NCBI GenBank assembly: GCA_045631845.1
Contig: JAZQVM010000069.1
Location: 1-18,539, forward strand
From: CAKSHC01 sp045631845
GTDB taxonomy: Bacteria > Bacillota > Clostridia > Oscillospirales > UMGS1783
Direction of reading: 5' to 3'
Length of the DNA stretch: 18,539 nt
In this document: positions 1-6,002 of the stretch, one piece after another
How the letters are laid out: every line of letters begins with the position of its first letter
Position numbering within the stretch: position 1 is the stretch's first letter
Notes under the pieces: generated by a model
The model's database searches: none
Told to the model about the DNA's origin: nothing
Seen by the model: the letters and a program-made list of their open reading frames with translations, nothing else
Translations under genes and position numbers: made by a program

Positions 1-355
1 AAACGCTTATCGGCACGCTTGGCCTCCACCTTAAAGGTTCTAACTTCATTCAACCGATCGGCCAGAAACTCGGCCGCCGTTTCCTTGATGGCCTCCATAT
101 CCTTTTCGCACAGGGCGCACAAGGACAGCGCGGCAATGCCGAACACCTTTTTGGCCGCCTCATATGCTCCCTCAAAATCGCAATCACAGCCCGACTTGGC
201 CTCCACATAAACGGCCGACTGCATGGTATACACCGAAAACTCGCCGTAAGGGGCGATGGCCGAGCGGATGTGGCCAAGCAACAATTTTTCAAACCGACCC
301 TTATTGAGTCCCTTCAGGATCAGTTCACCATATTTTAATAAGATACACTTTTCCA
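1..355 (-). CDS. thiI: tRNA 4-thiouridine synthase ThiI, N-terminal part (cut by left edge)
   Basis: Translated from the ATG at 355-353, the frame stays open to the window edge (118 codons). It begins MEKCILLKYGELILKGLNKG, which is the characteristic ThiI N-terminus (the KYGE.LKG.NR/K pattern). It ends in RTFKVEAKRADKR, the start of the THUMP domain's conserved FKVRAKRADK stretch. ThiI uses ATP to activate U8 of tRNA and transfers sulfur from a cysteine desulfurase to make 4-thiouridine; in some bacteria it also serves thiazole synthesis. The start lies 2 bp after the stop of the cysteine desulfurase gene, so the two are almost certainly co-transcribed and translationally coupled. The pair is a classic sulfur-donor/acceptor arrangement. 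The PP-loop ATPase domain lies outside the window, and the presence of a rhodanese domain cannot be judged. Confidence 0.88.
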
Positions 356-357
356 TA

Positions 358-1473
358 TTATCGGTGCGCCAGGTGGCCGCGGCAAACTTCCAAGCCTTCA
401 CACAACCTGTCGATCTCCTCTTTTGTATTATAGATACCTAAACTGATGCGAACCGCCGAACGGATACGCTCACTCGGCAGCCCCATGGCGTGCAAAACAT
501 GACTGCCGCCACTCGATTTGGCCGAACAAGCCGATCCGGCCGACACGTAGATCTGATTTCTCTCCAAATCGTGTTGGATGGTTTCGCTGTTGAGGGGCGG
601 AATCGAGATATTATATATATAAGGTACGCAATTTTCGGGAGAATTGACTAAAATCCCATCCATTTGCCCGATTTTTCGGCGCAAATATCCGCCTAACTCA
701 TCCAATTTCTTGCGATTTTCAGCCGCATTTGCGAAAAATTCGCTCACGGACGTACCGAAACCGACGATTCCGGACACATTTTCGGTACCCGAACGCATCC
801 CTTTTTCCTGCCCGCCGCCAAGCAACAGCGGCTTGATATGCACACCCTTGGCCACATACAAAGCGCCGACACCCTTAGGCCCATACAACTTATGCGCCGA
901 AAGGCTCATCAGATCAATCCCCATCCGTTTGGGGTAGAGCGGCAGTTTGCCGTAGGCCTGCACAGCATCGCAATGCAGGAGTGCGGGTGCGCCCTTCCTT
1001 TTTATAATGGCGGACGCATCCTTAACGGGGAATTGCTCGCCCGTTTCGTTATTAACGGCCATCATGCTGACCAGCACCGTTTTATCGGTAATGGCCTCAT
1101 CCAGTTTGGACATATCGGTGAGGTACACCACCTCAAAGCCTTCTTTTTCCAAGGCCTTAAAACATTCAAGAACCGAAGGGTGCTCAAAGGCGGTGGTGAC
1201 GATGCGGTTGCCCAGTTTGGCACGGGAGCGGGCGACACCGAAGATGGCGGTATTATTCGATTCGGTAGCCCCTGCAGTAAAGTACACTTCGTCGGGACGC
1301 ACAGACAAAGATCCCGCTATGGCTTCTCTGGCCTGTGTTACCAGCCGCTCGGCATAGATGCCGGCCATGTGCAGGGATGAGGGGTTGCCGTAAATTTCGG
1401 TGAGCGCCTGTTGCATGGCCTGTGCCGCCGAGGGCAGGACACGGGTAGTGGCGCTGTTATCCAGATATATCAT
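358..1473 (-). CDS. Cysteine desulfurase, NifS/IscS family
   Basis: A PLP enzyme of 371 aa that takes sulfur from L-cysteine as an enzyme persulfide. The family N-terminus MIYLDNSATTRV is intact. Other landmarks are the cofactor-binding lysine in SAHKLYGPKGVGALY, the SGTENV motif, and the active-site loop cysteine in SAGSACSAKSSGGSHVL. I start it at the ATG at 1473-1471, which begins MIYLDNS and follows the apgM stop by 1 bp. A TTG four codons upstream would add VSN and overlap apgM, and is less likely. It sits between apgM and thiI, so its product is most simply the sulfur donor for ThiI. A housekeeping role in Fe-S cluster assembly cannot be excluded, because no iscU, iscR or nifU gene is visible here. 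Confidence 0.93.
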   Translation of the reverse strand: MIYLDNSATTRVLPSAAQAMQQALTEIYGNPSSLHMAGIYAERLVTQAREAIAGSLSVRPDEVYFTAGATESNNTAIFGVARSRAKLGNRIVTTAFEHPSVLECFKALEKEGFEVVYLTDMSKLDEAITDKTVLVSMMAVNNETGEQFPVKDASAIIKRKGAPALLHCDAVQAYGKLPLYPKRMGIDLMSLSAHKLYGPKGVGALYVAKGVHIKPLLLGGGQEKGMRSGTENVSGIVGFGTSVSEFFANAAENRKKLDELGGYLRRKIGQMDGILVNSPENCVPYIYNISIPPLNSETIQHDLERNQIYVSAGSACSAKSSGGSHVLHAMGLPSERIRSAVRISLGIYNTKEEIDRLCEGLEVCRGHLAHR

Positions 1474-1474
1474 A

Positions 1475-2677
1475 TTACTTACCAAGAAAATGCTTCATGA
1501 GTGATGGGCCGTTATCGAAGCGGCATCCGGTGGTGGCGGCCGTTTCTTCGGTGAATGCCTTACCGCAACCTTGGCTGACGTTGTTACGATAGATCAGATA
1601 GGGTACGGGGTCGCCCACATGGGTACGGCAGTCGATGGGCGTGGGATGGTCGGGCAGGATCATGACCGACAGTTCCTCGTCCTTGAAGGCTTCGAGAATG
1701 GGGCCGAGCACCTTCTTATCAATAATCTCAATCGACTCGACCTTTTCCTTGGCGTCGCCGTGGTGACCGCACTCGTCGGGGGCTTCCATGTGCAGATAGA
1801 CAAAGTCCTTGCCTGCTTTGAGAGCGGCGATGGCGGCGGCGGTTTTGCCGTCCCAGTTTGTATTAATCAAGCCAGTAGCGCCTTCGACATCAATCGATTG
1901 CATATCGGCACAAAGACCGATGCCCTTGATCAGATCAACGGCCGAGATGACAGCGCCGTCCAGCCCATACTCCTCCTTAAAGGGCTTGAGGGCGGGCTTA
2001 GTGCCGTCGCCCCACAGCCAAATGCTGTTGGCAGGGCGCAGACCACGAGCGATGCGGGCTTGGTTTACGGGATGATCTTTCAATAAATCGTACGACTTTT
2101 TCATCAGATCGAGCATCTTTTCGCCGTACTCGCCGCTTGGCAGATAGTCGGTAATCTTCTTATCGGAGATATCATGGGGCGGCGTAAAGGTAAAGCCGTT
2201 GGGGGCTTCTTTCCAGACCAGACAATGGCGGTAGGACACGCCGGGGTAGAAGGTCATAATCTCGTCGCCCAATTTCTCCTGAATGAAGCGGATCAGTTCG
2301 GACGATTCGGCGGTAGTGATCTCCCCTGCGCTATAGTCGAGCATCGTTTTATTCTCGTAGTCTTCCTCCTCCGAGAGGGTGACGGTATTACAACGGAAGG
2401 TACGGTCGGTCAAACTCAGGTCAATGCCCATACTAACTGCCTCGAGCGGCGAGCGACCGGTATAATAGACCTCGGGGGCGTAGCCCATAACCGAGAGATT
2501 AGCCGTATCGCTGCCGGGGTTCATGCCGGTGGGCACGGTCTGCACCAGACCCATTTCGCTCATGGCGCAGATGCGATCCATATTCGGCTTATGCGCTACC
2601 TGCATGGGGGTTTTTCCATCCAGTACGGGAACGGCACGGTCAGCCATACCATCGCAGAGTAAAACGATGTATTTCAC
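1475..2677 (-). CDS. apgM: Cofactor-independent phosphoglycerate mutase, archaeal type (ApgM)
   Basis: A 400-aa member of the alkaline-phosphatase superfamily that interconverts 3- and 2-phosphoglycerate. It has the metal-binding N-terminus VLLCDGMADR, the phospho-serine acceptor motif NPGSDTANLSVMGY, and the later metal ligands in HMEAPDECGHHGD and ILPDHPTP. Length and motif order fit ApgM rather than the 510-aa GpmI. The start codon is GTG at 2677-2675 with AAGGAGAA upstream. It is the first gene of a probable three-gene operon with the cysteine desulfurase and thiI, under the minus-strand promoter at 2708-2736. In some bacteria ApgM paralogues have been linked to phosphohomoserine metabolism, so the in vivo substrate is not settled by sequence. 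Confidence 0.93.
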   Translation of the reverse strand: MKYIVLLCDGMADRAVPVLDGKTPMQVAHKPNMDRICAMSEMGLVQTVPTGMNPGSDTANLSVMGYAPEVYYTGRSPLEAVSMGIDLSLTDRTFRCNTVTLSEEEDYENKTMLDYSAGEITTAESSELIRFIQEKLGDEIMTFYPGVSYRHCLVWKEAPNGFTFTPPHDISDKKITDYLPSGEYGEKMLDLMKKSYDLLKDHPVNQARIARGLRPANSIWLWGDGTKPALKPFKEEYGLDGAVISAVDLIKGIGLCADMQSIDVEGATGLINTNWDGKTAAAIAALKAGKDFVYLHMEAPDECGHHGDAKEKVESIEIIDKKVLGPILEAFKDEELSVMILPDHPTPIDCRTHVGDPVPYLIYRNNVSQGCGKAFTEETAATTGCRFDNGPSLMKHFLGK

Positions 2678-2707
2678 GAGTATTTCTCCTTATTCTTTAA
2701 TTATTTT

Positions 2708-2736
2708 ATTGTACCTCGTTTTCTTACTCTTGTCAA
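2708..2736 (-). promoter_or_regulatory. Sigma-A type promoter for the apgM operon
   Basis: On the minus strand, TTGACA (2736-2731) is separated by exactly 17 bp from TACAAT (2713-2708). It is followed by an A/T-rich start region and the apgM ribosome site AAGGAGAA about 20 bp on. The -35 is perfect and the -10 has one mismatch. It faces away from the sigma-factor promoters, making 2690-2850 a divergent control region. Confidence 0.8.
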
Positions 2737-2758
2737 TGAAGTGTTTTTTTGAGGAAAT

Positions 2759-2787
2759 TTGACAAAATTTTGTATGTTTTTTATAAA
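2759..2787 (+). promoter_or_regulatory. Upstream promoter of the sigma-factor gene, overlapped by a 12-bp palindrome
   Basis: TTGACA (2759-2764), 17 bp, TATAAA (2782-2787). The perfect palindrome ACAAAATTTTGT (2762-2773) starts inside the -35 hexamer and runs into the spacer, where a dimeric repressor could block polymerase. It is the first of two tandem promoters reading toward the gene at 2870. The operator role is inference; the hexamers and palindrome are directly visible. Confidence 0.6.
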
Positions 2788-2814
2788 ATTTGCTGATTTG
2801 TGCGATAATTTTCC

Positions 2815-2843
2815 TTGACATTCACAAAAAATACAATTATAAT
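2815..2843 (+). promoter_or_regulatory. Main promoter of the sigma-factor gene (perfect consensus)
   Basis: TTGACA (2815-2820), exactly 17 bp, TATAAT (2838-2843): a full consensus vegetative promoter. The expected transcript start near 2850 leaves a leader of about 20 nt that carries the ribosome site AAGGTGAG (2856-2863) before the TTG start at 2870. Confidence 0.85.
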
Positions 2844-2869
2844 AGAGTTAACATTAAGGTGAGTGGTGT

Positions 2870-3409
2870 TTGTATTTGGCAAAAAGCGATAAGGATAACC
2901 ATTTCGGAACCGACTTTCCGGAAGTACTGCCCGGCCTTTTGCCGAAGATTCATGCACTGGCTCGTCAGTATGCCGGCGGTGCCGAGCAAGACGATTTGGT
3001 GCAAGAGGGTTTAATTGCCCTATACGAATGTTCCTGCACATTTGATGCAAAGCGGGGCGTTCCCTTTGATGCCTATGCCCTTACCTGCGTGCGGCGGCGC
3101 ATGATCAGCGCCCTGCGGAAAAATTCAATTGTATGTTCTGTCGCTATCGAAGAACTGCAAAGTCTGCCCGACCTAGTCTCCACCGCTCCGGCCCCTGAAG
3201 ATTACGCCCTGGGAAAGGAAAGTGTGGAGCGTTTGCGTTCGCTTATGCGTACGCACCTCTCTTCTTTTGAGCGGCAGGTGTTGACCTTACGTATTGACGG
3301 GTTACGCCATCGGGAGATTGCACAGCGGGTGGGTAAAACCGAAAAGTCGGTAGAAAATGCATTATCCCGCATACGAATTAAGTTATCAAAACAACTGTCG
3401 GTTGTTTGA
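2870..3409 (+). CDS. RNA polymerase sigma-70 family factor, SigH-like
   Basis: A 179-aa sigma factor with region 2 and region 4 only. Region 2 includes the core-binding and -10 stretch AEQDDLVQEGLIALYECS, followed by FDAYALTCVRRRMISALRK. Region 4 is a C-terminal helix-turn-helix ending GKTEKSVENALSRIRIKLSK. The KS(I/V)(D/E)NAL.R...KL ending is typical of the SigH (Spo0H) group of Firmicutes, which directs early stationary-phase and sporulation genes, although this copy is shorter than the roughly 218-aa Bacillus protein. The start is TTG at 2870, six bases after AAGGTGAG; a second TTG at 2876 is possible. It is driven by two tandem consensus promoters. The regulon is unknown, and an alternative is a generic group-3 sigma factor. 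Confidence 0.87.
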   Translation: MYLAKSDKDNHFGTDFPEVLPGLLPKIHALARQYAGGAEQDDLVQEGLIALYECSCTFDAKRGVPFDAYALTCVRRRMISALRKNSIVCSVAIEELQSLPDLVSTAPAPEDYALGKESVERLRSLMRTHLSSFERQVLTLRIDGLRHREIAQRVGKTEKSVENALSRIRIKLSKQLSVV

Positions 3410-3414
3410 TATAT

Positions 3415-3477
3415 GCCCATGTAGTTTAATCAGAAGAACGTGTTTACAAGGCGTCGGTGCGATTCCGACCGAGGGCA
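3415..3477 (+). ncRNA. tRNA-like RNA element without a full anticodon arm
   Basis: This 63-nt stretch lies between the sigma-factor stop and the zinc-ribbon start. It folds like a tRNA at both ends. A 7-bp acceptor-like stem joins 3415-3421 to 3470-3476 (six pairs including one G-U, one A-A mismatch). A D-arm-like hairpin is GTTT (3424-3427) with GAAC (3436-3439), preceded by TA at the position of U8-A9. A 5-bp T-arm is GTCGG (3453-3457) with CCGAC (3465-3469) and loop TGCGATT. Only 13 nt (3440-3452) remain where a tRNA needs about 22 for anticodon arm plus variable loop, and no CCA is encoded. It may be a decayed tRNA gene, a tRNA mimic, or a structured leader of the downstream gene. I do not recognise it as a named RNA family. 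Confidence 0.4.
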
Positions 3478-3511
3478 AAACTATATTTCATTTCTACGAG
3501 GGGAAAGACCA

Positions 3512-3793
3512 ATGTACGAAGACAAGACACTCATTTGCAAGGAATGCGGCCAGGAGTTCGTGTTCACCGCCGGCGAGCAGGAATTCTACGCAGAGAAGGG
3601 CTTCCAGAATGAGCCCCTGCGCTCCAAGGATTCCCGCCCCGCTCGCAAAAACGCCACCAAGGCTAACAGAGAGTACTTCACCGCTACCTGCGCTGCTTGC
3701 GGCGCTGAGGCGAAAGTGCCCTTCCAGCCCAGAGAGGACAGACCCGTTTATTGCAGCGAATGCTTTGCAAAACAGAAAGAACAGAGCCTTTAA
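3512..3793 (+). CDS. Small zinc-ribbon domain protein with altered cysteine set
   Basis: A 93-aa protein of the small bacterial zinc-ribbon family (zf-trcl/CxxC type). It starts at ATG 3512, 4 nt after GAGGGGAAAG. Visible metal knuckles are CKECG near the N-terminus, CAACG in the middle and YCSECF near the C-terminus. At the place where homologues, as I recall them, have a second CxxC (PLRCKDCR), this protein reads PLRSKDSR, with both residues encoded by TCC. The first four-cysteine site would therefore keep only two ligands. Function is unknown for the family; nucleic-acid or protein binding is the usual guess. The gene follows the sigma factor and the tRNA-like element, and a hairpin at 3816-3842 follows it. 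Confidence 0.8.
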   Translation: MYEDKTLICKECGQEFVFTAGEQEFYAEKGFQNEPLRSKDSRPARKNATKANREYFTATCAACGAEAKVPFQPREDRPVYCSECFAKQKEQSL

Positions 3794-3815
3794 TTTAGTT
3801 TAACTGTGTTCCCAT

Positions 3816-3842
3816 GGGCGGTAAAGAATTTCTTTACCGCCC
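3816..3842 (+). terminator. Strong hairpin after the zinc-ribbon gene
   Basis: GGGCGGTAAAG (3816-3826) pairs perfectly with CTTTACCGCCC (3832-3842) around the loop AATTT. The tail TTCTGTTATCTTT is only moderately T-rich. It ends 14 bp before the ribosome site of the thioesterase gene, with no promoter in between, so it probably acts as a partial terminator or attenuator, or as an mRNA-stabilising stem. Confidence 0.65.
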
Positions 3843-3866
3843 TTCTGTTATCTTTAGGAGAGAATT

Positions 3867-4580
3867 ATGATTTTTACACAAACCATTCACATAGATTCCG
3901 AGCGGTGTGACCAACACGAGCGTTTACGTGCCGATGCTCTGTTTCTGCTCATGCAAAATGCGGCAGGTGAACATGCCGAGCGTTTGGGCTTTGGTCGGGC
4001 ACAACTAATAAAATCCCGCACGGCATGGGTGCTGACCCGCATATCGGTACGCATGACCCGTTGGCCCAAATGGAACAGCACACTGACGCTGACCACAGCA
4101 CCCGGTGTCGGACGAGCAGGGTTATACCGCCGTTATTTTACCTTTGCCGATGAGCAGGGACCTTGCGGACACGCCACCTCATTATGGACGGTTATTGACT
4201 TAGATAAGCGGGCCATTGCCAGCCCCGACAAGGCACCCAACGTGCCTGCGGCGGCCGATTTTACCCCCTCACTTCCCTCGCCCGTGAAGGTGCGGCGGCT
4301 GGAGGGAGAGGCGACGGTGAACGGCTATCATTGCCAATATACCGATGCCGACTTGAATAATCACATCAACAACGCCGCCTACATCCGCTTTCTCGAAAAT
4401 GCCTTACCGCCCGCACGGTTTGCCGACTCGGTTCTTTGCGAGTTGGATGTTTGTTATCATCGGGAGGTTAAGCCCGAGTCGAACATCTCTCTGCTGTTGA
4501 CGCAAGCAGAGGATCGGTTCCATTTTGCGGTGCAGGATGGTGAGGCGATAGCCTTCGAAGCCTGCGGAAAATGGGAATAA
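3867..4580 (+). CDS. Acyl-ACP thioesterase, FatA/FatB family
   Basis: A 237-aa cytosolic thioesterase with two hot-dog folds that hydrolyses acyl-ACP to release free fatty acid. The N-terminal half contains the family patterns RADALFLLMQNAAGEHAERLG and SRTAWVLTRISVRM, then LWTVIDLDKR. The second hot-dog holds the catalytic motif YTDADLNNHINNAAYIRFLE, whose D.N.H.N residues are intact. Length is normal for bacterial members. The start is ATG 3867 with AGGAG at 3856-3860. No gene of fatty-acid synthesis is adjacent. Its mRNA would come from readthrough of the 3816-3842 hairpin, and its own terminator is the hairpin at 4586-4616. Confidence 0.9.
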   Translation: MIFTQTIHIDSERCDQHERLRADALFLLMQNAAGEHAERLGFGRAQLIKSRTAWVLTRISVRMTRWPKWNSTLTLTTAPGVGRAGLYRRYFTFADEQGPCGHATSLWTVIDLDKRAIASPDKAPNVPAAADFTPSLPSPVKVRRLEGEATVNGYHCQYTDADLNNHINNAAYIRFLENALPPARFADSVLCELDVCYHREVKPESNISLLLTQAEDRFHFAVQDGEAIAFEACGKWE

Positions 4581-4585
4581 CATAG

Positions 4586-4616
4586 AAAAAACAGACACCT
4601 TTTGGCGTCTGTTTTT
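4586..4616. terminator. Terminator (first copy), usable from both strands
   Basis: CAGACACC (4592-4599) and GGCGTCTG (4604-4611) pair except for one A-C mismatch, around TTTT. They are flanked by six A on the left and five T on the right, so the stem extends into an A/T tract and works in either direction. It ends the thioesterase mRNA on the plus strand and any RNA-gene transcript arriving on the minus strand. Confidence 0.8.
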
Positions 4617-4639
4617 CATGGTGGAGATAAGGGGATTCG
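4586..4639. repeat. 54-bp direct repeat, copy 1: RNA-gene 3' tail plus terminator
   Basis: This copy matches 4732-4785 at 53 of 54 positions; the difference is C4606 against T4752. On the minus strand it reads CGAATCCCC, then TTATCTCCACCA, then the terminator hairpin. That is the T-arm 3' strand, acceptor 3' strand and encoded CCA of a tRNA-class gene. Here the upstream part has been replaced by the structured element at 4631-4716, so it is a non-functional fragment. Confidence 0.8.
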
Positions 4640-4716
4640 CCTTCGCTGCGGCTCAGGCCGGGGTCGGCTCTGACAGTCCACCGGACTGTCATTCACTACC
4701 GACCCTTCGAATCCCC
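4631..4716 (-). repeat. Self-complementary structured element between the two tail copies
   Basis: The ends GGGGATTCG (4631-4639) and CGAATCCCC (4708-4716) are exact inverted repeats. Inside, GGGTCGG (4661-4667) pairs with CCGACCC (4699-4705), enclosing a 9-bp hairpin TGACAGTCC/GGACTGTCA (4671-4679, 4683-4691) with a 3-nt loop. Beside them is the small hairpin CGGC/GCCG (4649-4652, 4657-4660). The result is a compact branched fold in about 86 bp of GC-rich DNA. No convincing coding frame crosses it. It may be a REP/MITE-like element placed at a TTCGAA-type target, or a remnant of an earlier integration. Copy number in the genome would tell. Confidence 0.6.
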
Positions 4717-4731
4717 ATTTAGCATAAACGC

Positions 4732-4785
4732 AAAAAACAGACACCTTTTGGTGTCTGTTTTTCATGGTGGAGATAAGGGGATTCG
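4732..4785. repeat. 54-bp direct repeat, copy 2: att-site tail adjoining phage DNA
   Basis: This is the same module as 4586-4639, with a perfect terminator stem CAGACACC/GGTGTCTG (4738-4745, 4750-4757). On the minus strand the sequence entering it is GGGTTCGAATCCCC followed by TTATCTCCACCA. This is a T-loop with TTCGAAT, an acceptor strand TATCTCC, discriminator A and CCA. The matching 5' strand would start GGGGATA or GGAGATA. CTCCACCA endings with G-rich 5' ends are typical of tmRNA, so ssrA is my first guess for the target, with a tRNA as the alternative. The T-stem 5' side (ATGGG against CCCCT) has one mismatch, as expected at a hybrid attachment site. Confidence 0.75.
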
Positions 4786-4911
4786 AACCCATAGTAATCA
4801 CTTGAAATTCGTTGCAATATAAAGGTTTTTTATTTTTGTTAGTAAATCCATCAGCAAAACAGGCTGTTTAGCGCCTATTTTTTACCGTAATTTACCTGAT
4901 TTTTCACCTAC

Positions 4912-4940
4912 ACCATATAACGTTTTTCGACATTTGTCAA
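4912..4940 (-). promoter_or_regulatory. Possible promoter reading from the phage end across the att site
   Basis: On the minus strand, TTGACA (4940-4935), 17 bp, then TATGGT (4917-4912), a 4/6 match to the -10 consensus. It points at the 3' tail at 4785, with no ORF of note in between. A nearby pair of direct repeats TTCGACA (4926-4932 and 4950-4956) and several ACC-containing words at 4882-4914 could equally be integrase arm sites. The rest of 4786-4968 holds no gene that I can support. Confidence 0.3.
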
Positions 4941-4968
4941 GAAAAATCATTCGACAGAATACAACAGA

Positions 4969-4991
4969 AGAGGAGGCGCCAAGCCTCCCCT
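4969..4991 (-). terminator. Hairpin ending the phage late operon
   Basis: On the minus strand AGGGGAGGC and GCCTCCTCT pair over 9 bp (one G-T) around TTGGC. It lies about 30 bp after the endolysin stop. The following sequence is only weakly T-rich, so termination efficiency is uncertain, but position and stability fit the end of the late transcript. Confidence 0.65.
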
Positions 4992-5022
4992 TCCGTTTAT
5001 CTTTCTTTGAAATTTCTCATTA

Positions 5023-5817
5023 TCATAACGAAAAACCGAATCTCTCTAATTCTGCAAAAGTGATCGGACCCAACAATCCATCCTGAAGCAGATCCCTGCG
5101 ACGTTGGAATTCAGTGATGGCGGCCTTTATATACGGACCATAATAAGGTCCCTCAGCTTGTTTGTCAGTATAAAACGGGAAGACCCTCAACATGAATTCG
5201 GCAACCTTTGCTATAATCTCTGATGTATCTCCTTCCTGGAAGTAGCCTCTTACCGGGAATATCCCGTCACTCGCTACTTCCGGCACGACACCTTCCGCCA
5301 AACCGTCAGCCAGTTTCTTATCCGTCTTCTTAACGATCGCCGCCGTGTCCTTTCCCGTCACCTGATCAGCATAGCAATGCATAATCGAGTGAGGATCCAC
5401 GGCATACTTGGTTTTGTCAGACAACTTCCATTCCGTGTAGGATTTCGGAGTCACCCACACCTCAAAGTGCAGATGCACACCCGTAGCCGTACCGGTCATA
5501 CCCATAATGCCGATCGAATCACCCATCCTCAGCGACTGTCCCGCCTGCACATTCACCTTGGACAAATGCCAGAATAAGCAATATGCATATTTACCCTCTA
5601 CAACCTTATCGGTACGGGTGACAACATACAGCGCACCGTCACTCATTTTACCAGCTTTGACCACCTCACAATCCGAGGTGGCTAAAATCGGATGATTAGG
5701 CCCTCCATGGGCGGAGCTCCACCCAAGATCAATACCATAATGGTTAGGATTGCGAGTGGGACGATAGCCCTGCGTTTGCCCCAAATAATCTACGGGCGCT
5801 CTCATTAACTGTGCCAT
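5023..5817 (-). CDS. Phage endolysin: M23 peptidase domain plus peptidoglycan-binding domain
   Basis: This 264-aa protein has an N-terminal LytM/M23 zinc endopeptidase domain. H26 and D30 (NHYGIDLG) and H115/H117 (GVHLHFEVW) are the zinc ligands, with H84 in FWHLS as the further active-site histidine. After a linker of about 60 residues, the C-terminus (about 190-264) looks like a peptidoglycan-binding module, with YYGPYIKAAITEFQRR and LLQDGLLGPITFAEL. It would cut peptide bridges of the cell wall at the end of infection. There is no signal peptide, so release depends on the holin. The ATG at 5817 overlaps the holin stop as TAATG, giving translational coupling. Confidence 0.92.
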   Translation of the reverse strand: MAQLMRAPVDYLGQTQGYRPTRNPNHYGIDLGWSSAHGGPNHPILATSDCEVVKAGKMSDGALYVVTRTDKVVEGKYAYCLFWHLSKVNVQAGQSLRMGDSIGIMGMTGTATGVHLHFEVWVTPKSYTEWKLSDKTKYAVDPHSIMHCYADQVTGKDTAAIVKKTDKKLADGLAEGVVPEVASDGIFPVRGYFQEGDTSEIIAKVAEFMLRVFPFYTDKQAEGPYYGPYIKAAITEFQRRRDLLQDGLLGPITFAELERFGFSL

Positions 5818-6002
5818 TACTGATCCTCCTTATCTTTTTTAGTGAAGAAATAGGTGATGATCGACCCATAGGCCGTCGAATACAAGGCCAACACCTCCGT
5901 CGGGGGCTTTGCCACTCCCAACAACAGCAATACCATACCGATAGTCAGCATGACTGTAACAAGGCTTTTAACCTTCAATAATTTTTTGATTGCGTCTTTC
6001 AT
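5817..6002 (-). CDS. Small phage holin
   Basis: A 61-aa protein starting at ATG 6002-6000 (MKDAIKKLLKVKSLV) with GAGGAGGAG a few bases upstream; an in-frame upstream start adds 21 unlikely residues. It has a basic N-terminus, a strong membrane segment (about residues 13-32, TVMLTIGMVLLLLGVA), a second weaker segment (about 37-55, LALYSTAYGSIITYFF) and a charged tail KKDKEDQ. This is the usual form of small Firmicutes phage holins, which open the membrane so that the endolysin can reach the wall. It lies directly before the endolysin and shares ATGA with the end of the giant gene. Confidence 0.85.
   Translation of the reverse strand: MKDAIKKLLKVKSLVTVMLTIGMVLLLLGVAKPPTEVLALYSTAYGSIITYFFTKKDKEDQ

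Noticed and set aside
838..1380. 180-codon plus-strand ORF opposite the cysteine desulfurase
   Set aside because: Shadow frame of a well-supported gene; composition is His/Gly-rich and there is no ribosome site.
2781..3050. Minus-strand 89-codon ORF across the sigma-factor promoters
   Set aside because: It runs through the promoter region and opposite the sigma factor, with no start signals.
3415..3477. Calling this a functional tRNA-Val(UAC)
   Set aside because: The TTTACAA loop could be read as a Val anticodon loop, but its stem would need bases already used by the D and T arms, and the element is about 13 nt too short.
4404..4801. Three minus-strand ORFs of 61-74 codons at the prophage junction, sharing MKNR-QKVSVF-type or HHEK-type sequence
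   Set aside because: They are translations of the terminator/RNA-tail repeat and the structured element; the similarity between them is the 54-bp DNA repeat, and none has a ribosome site.
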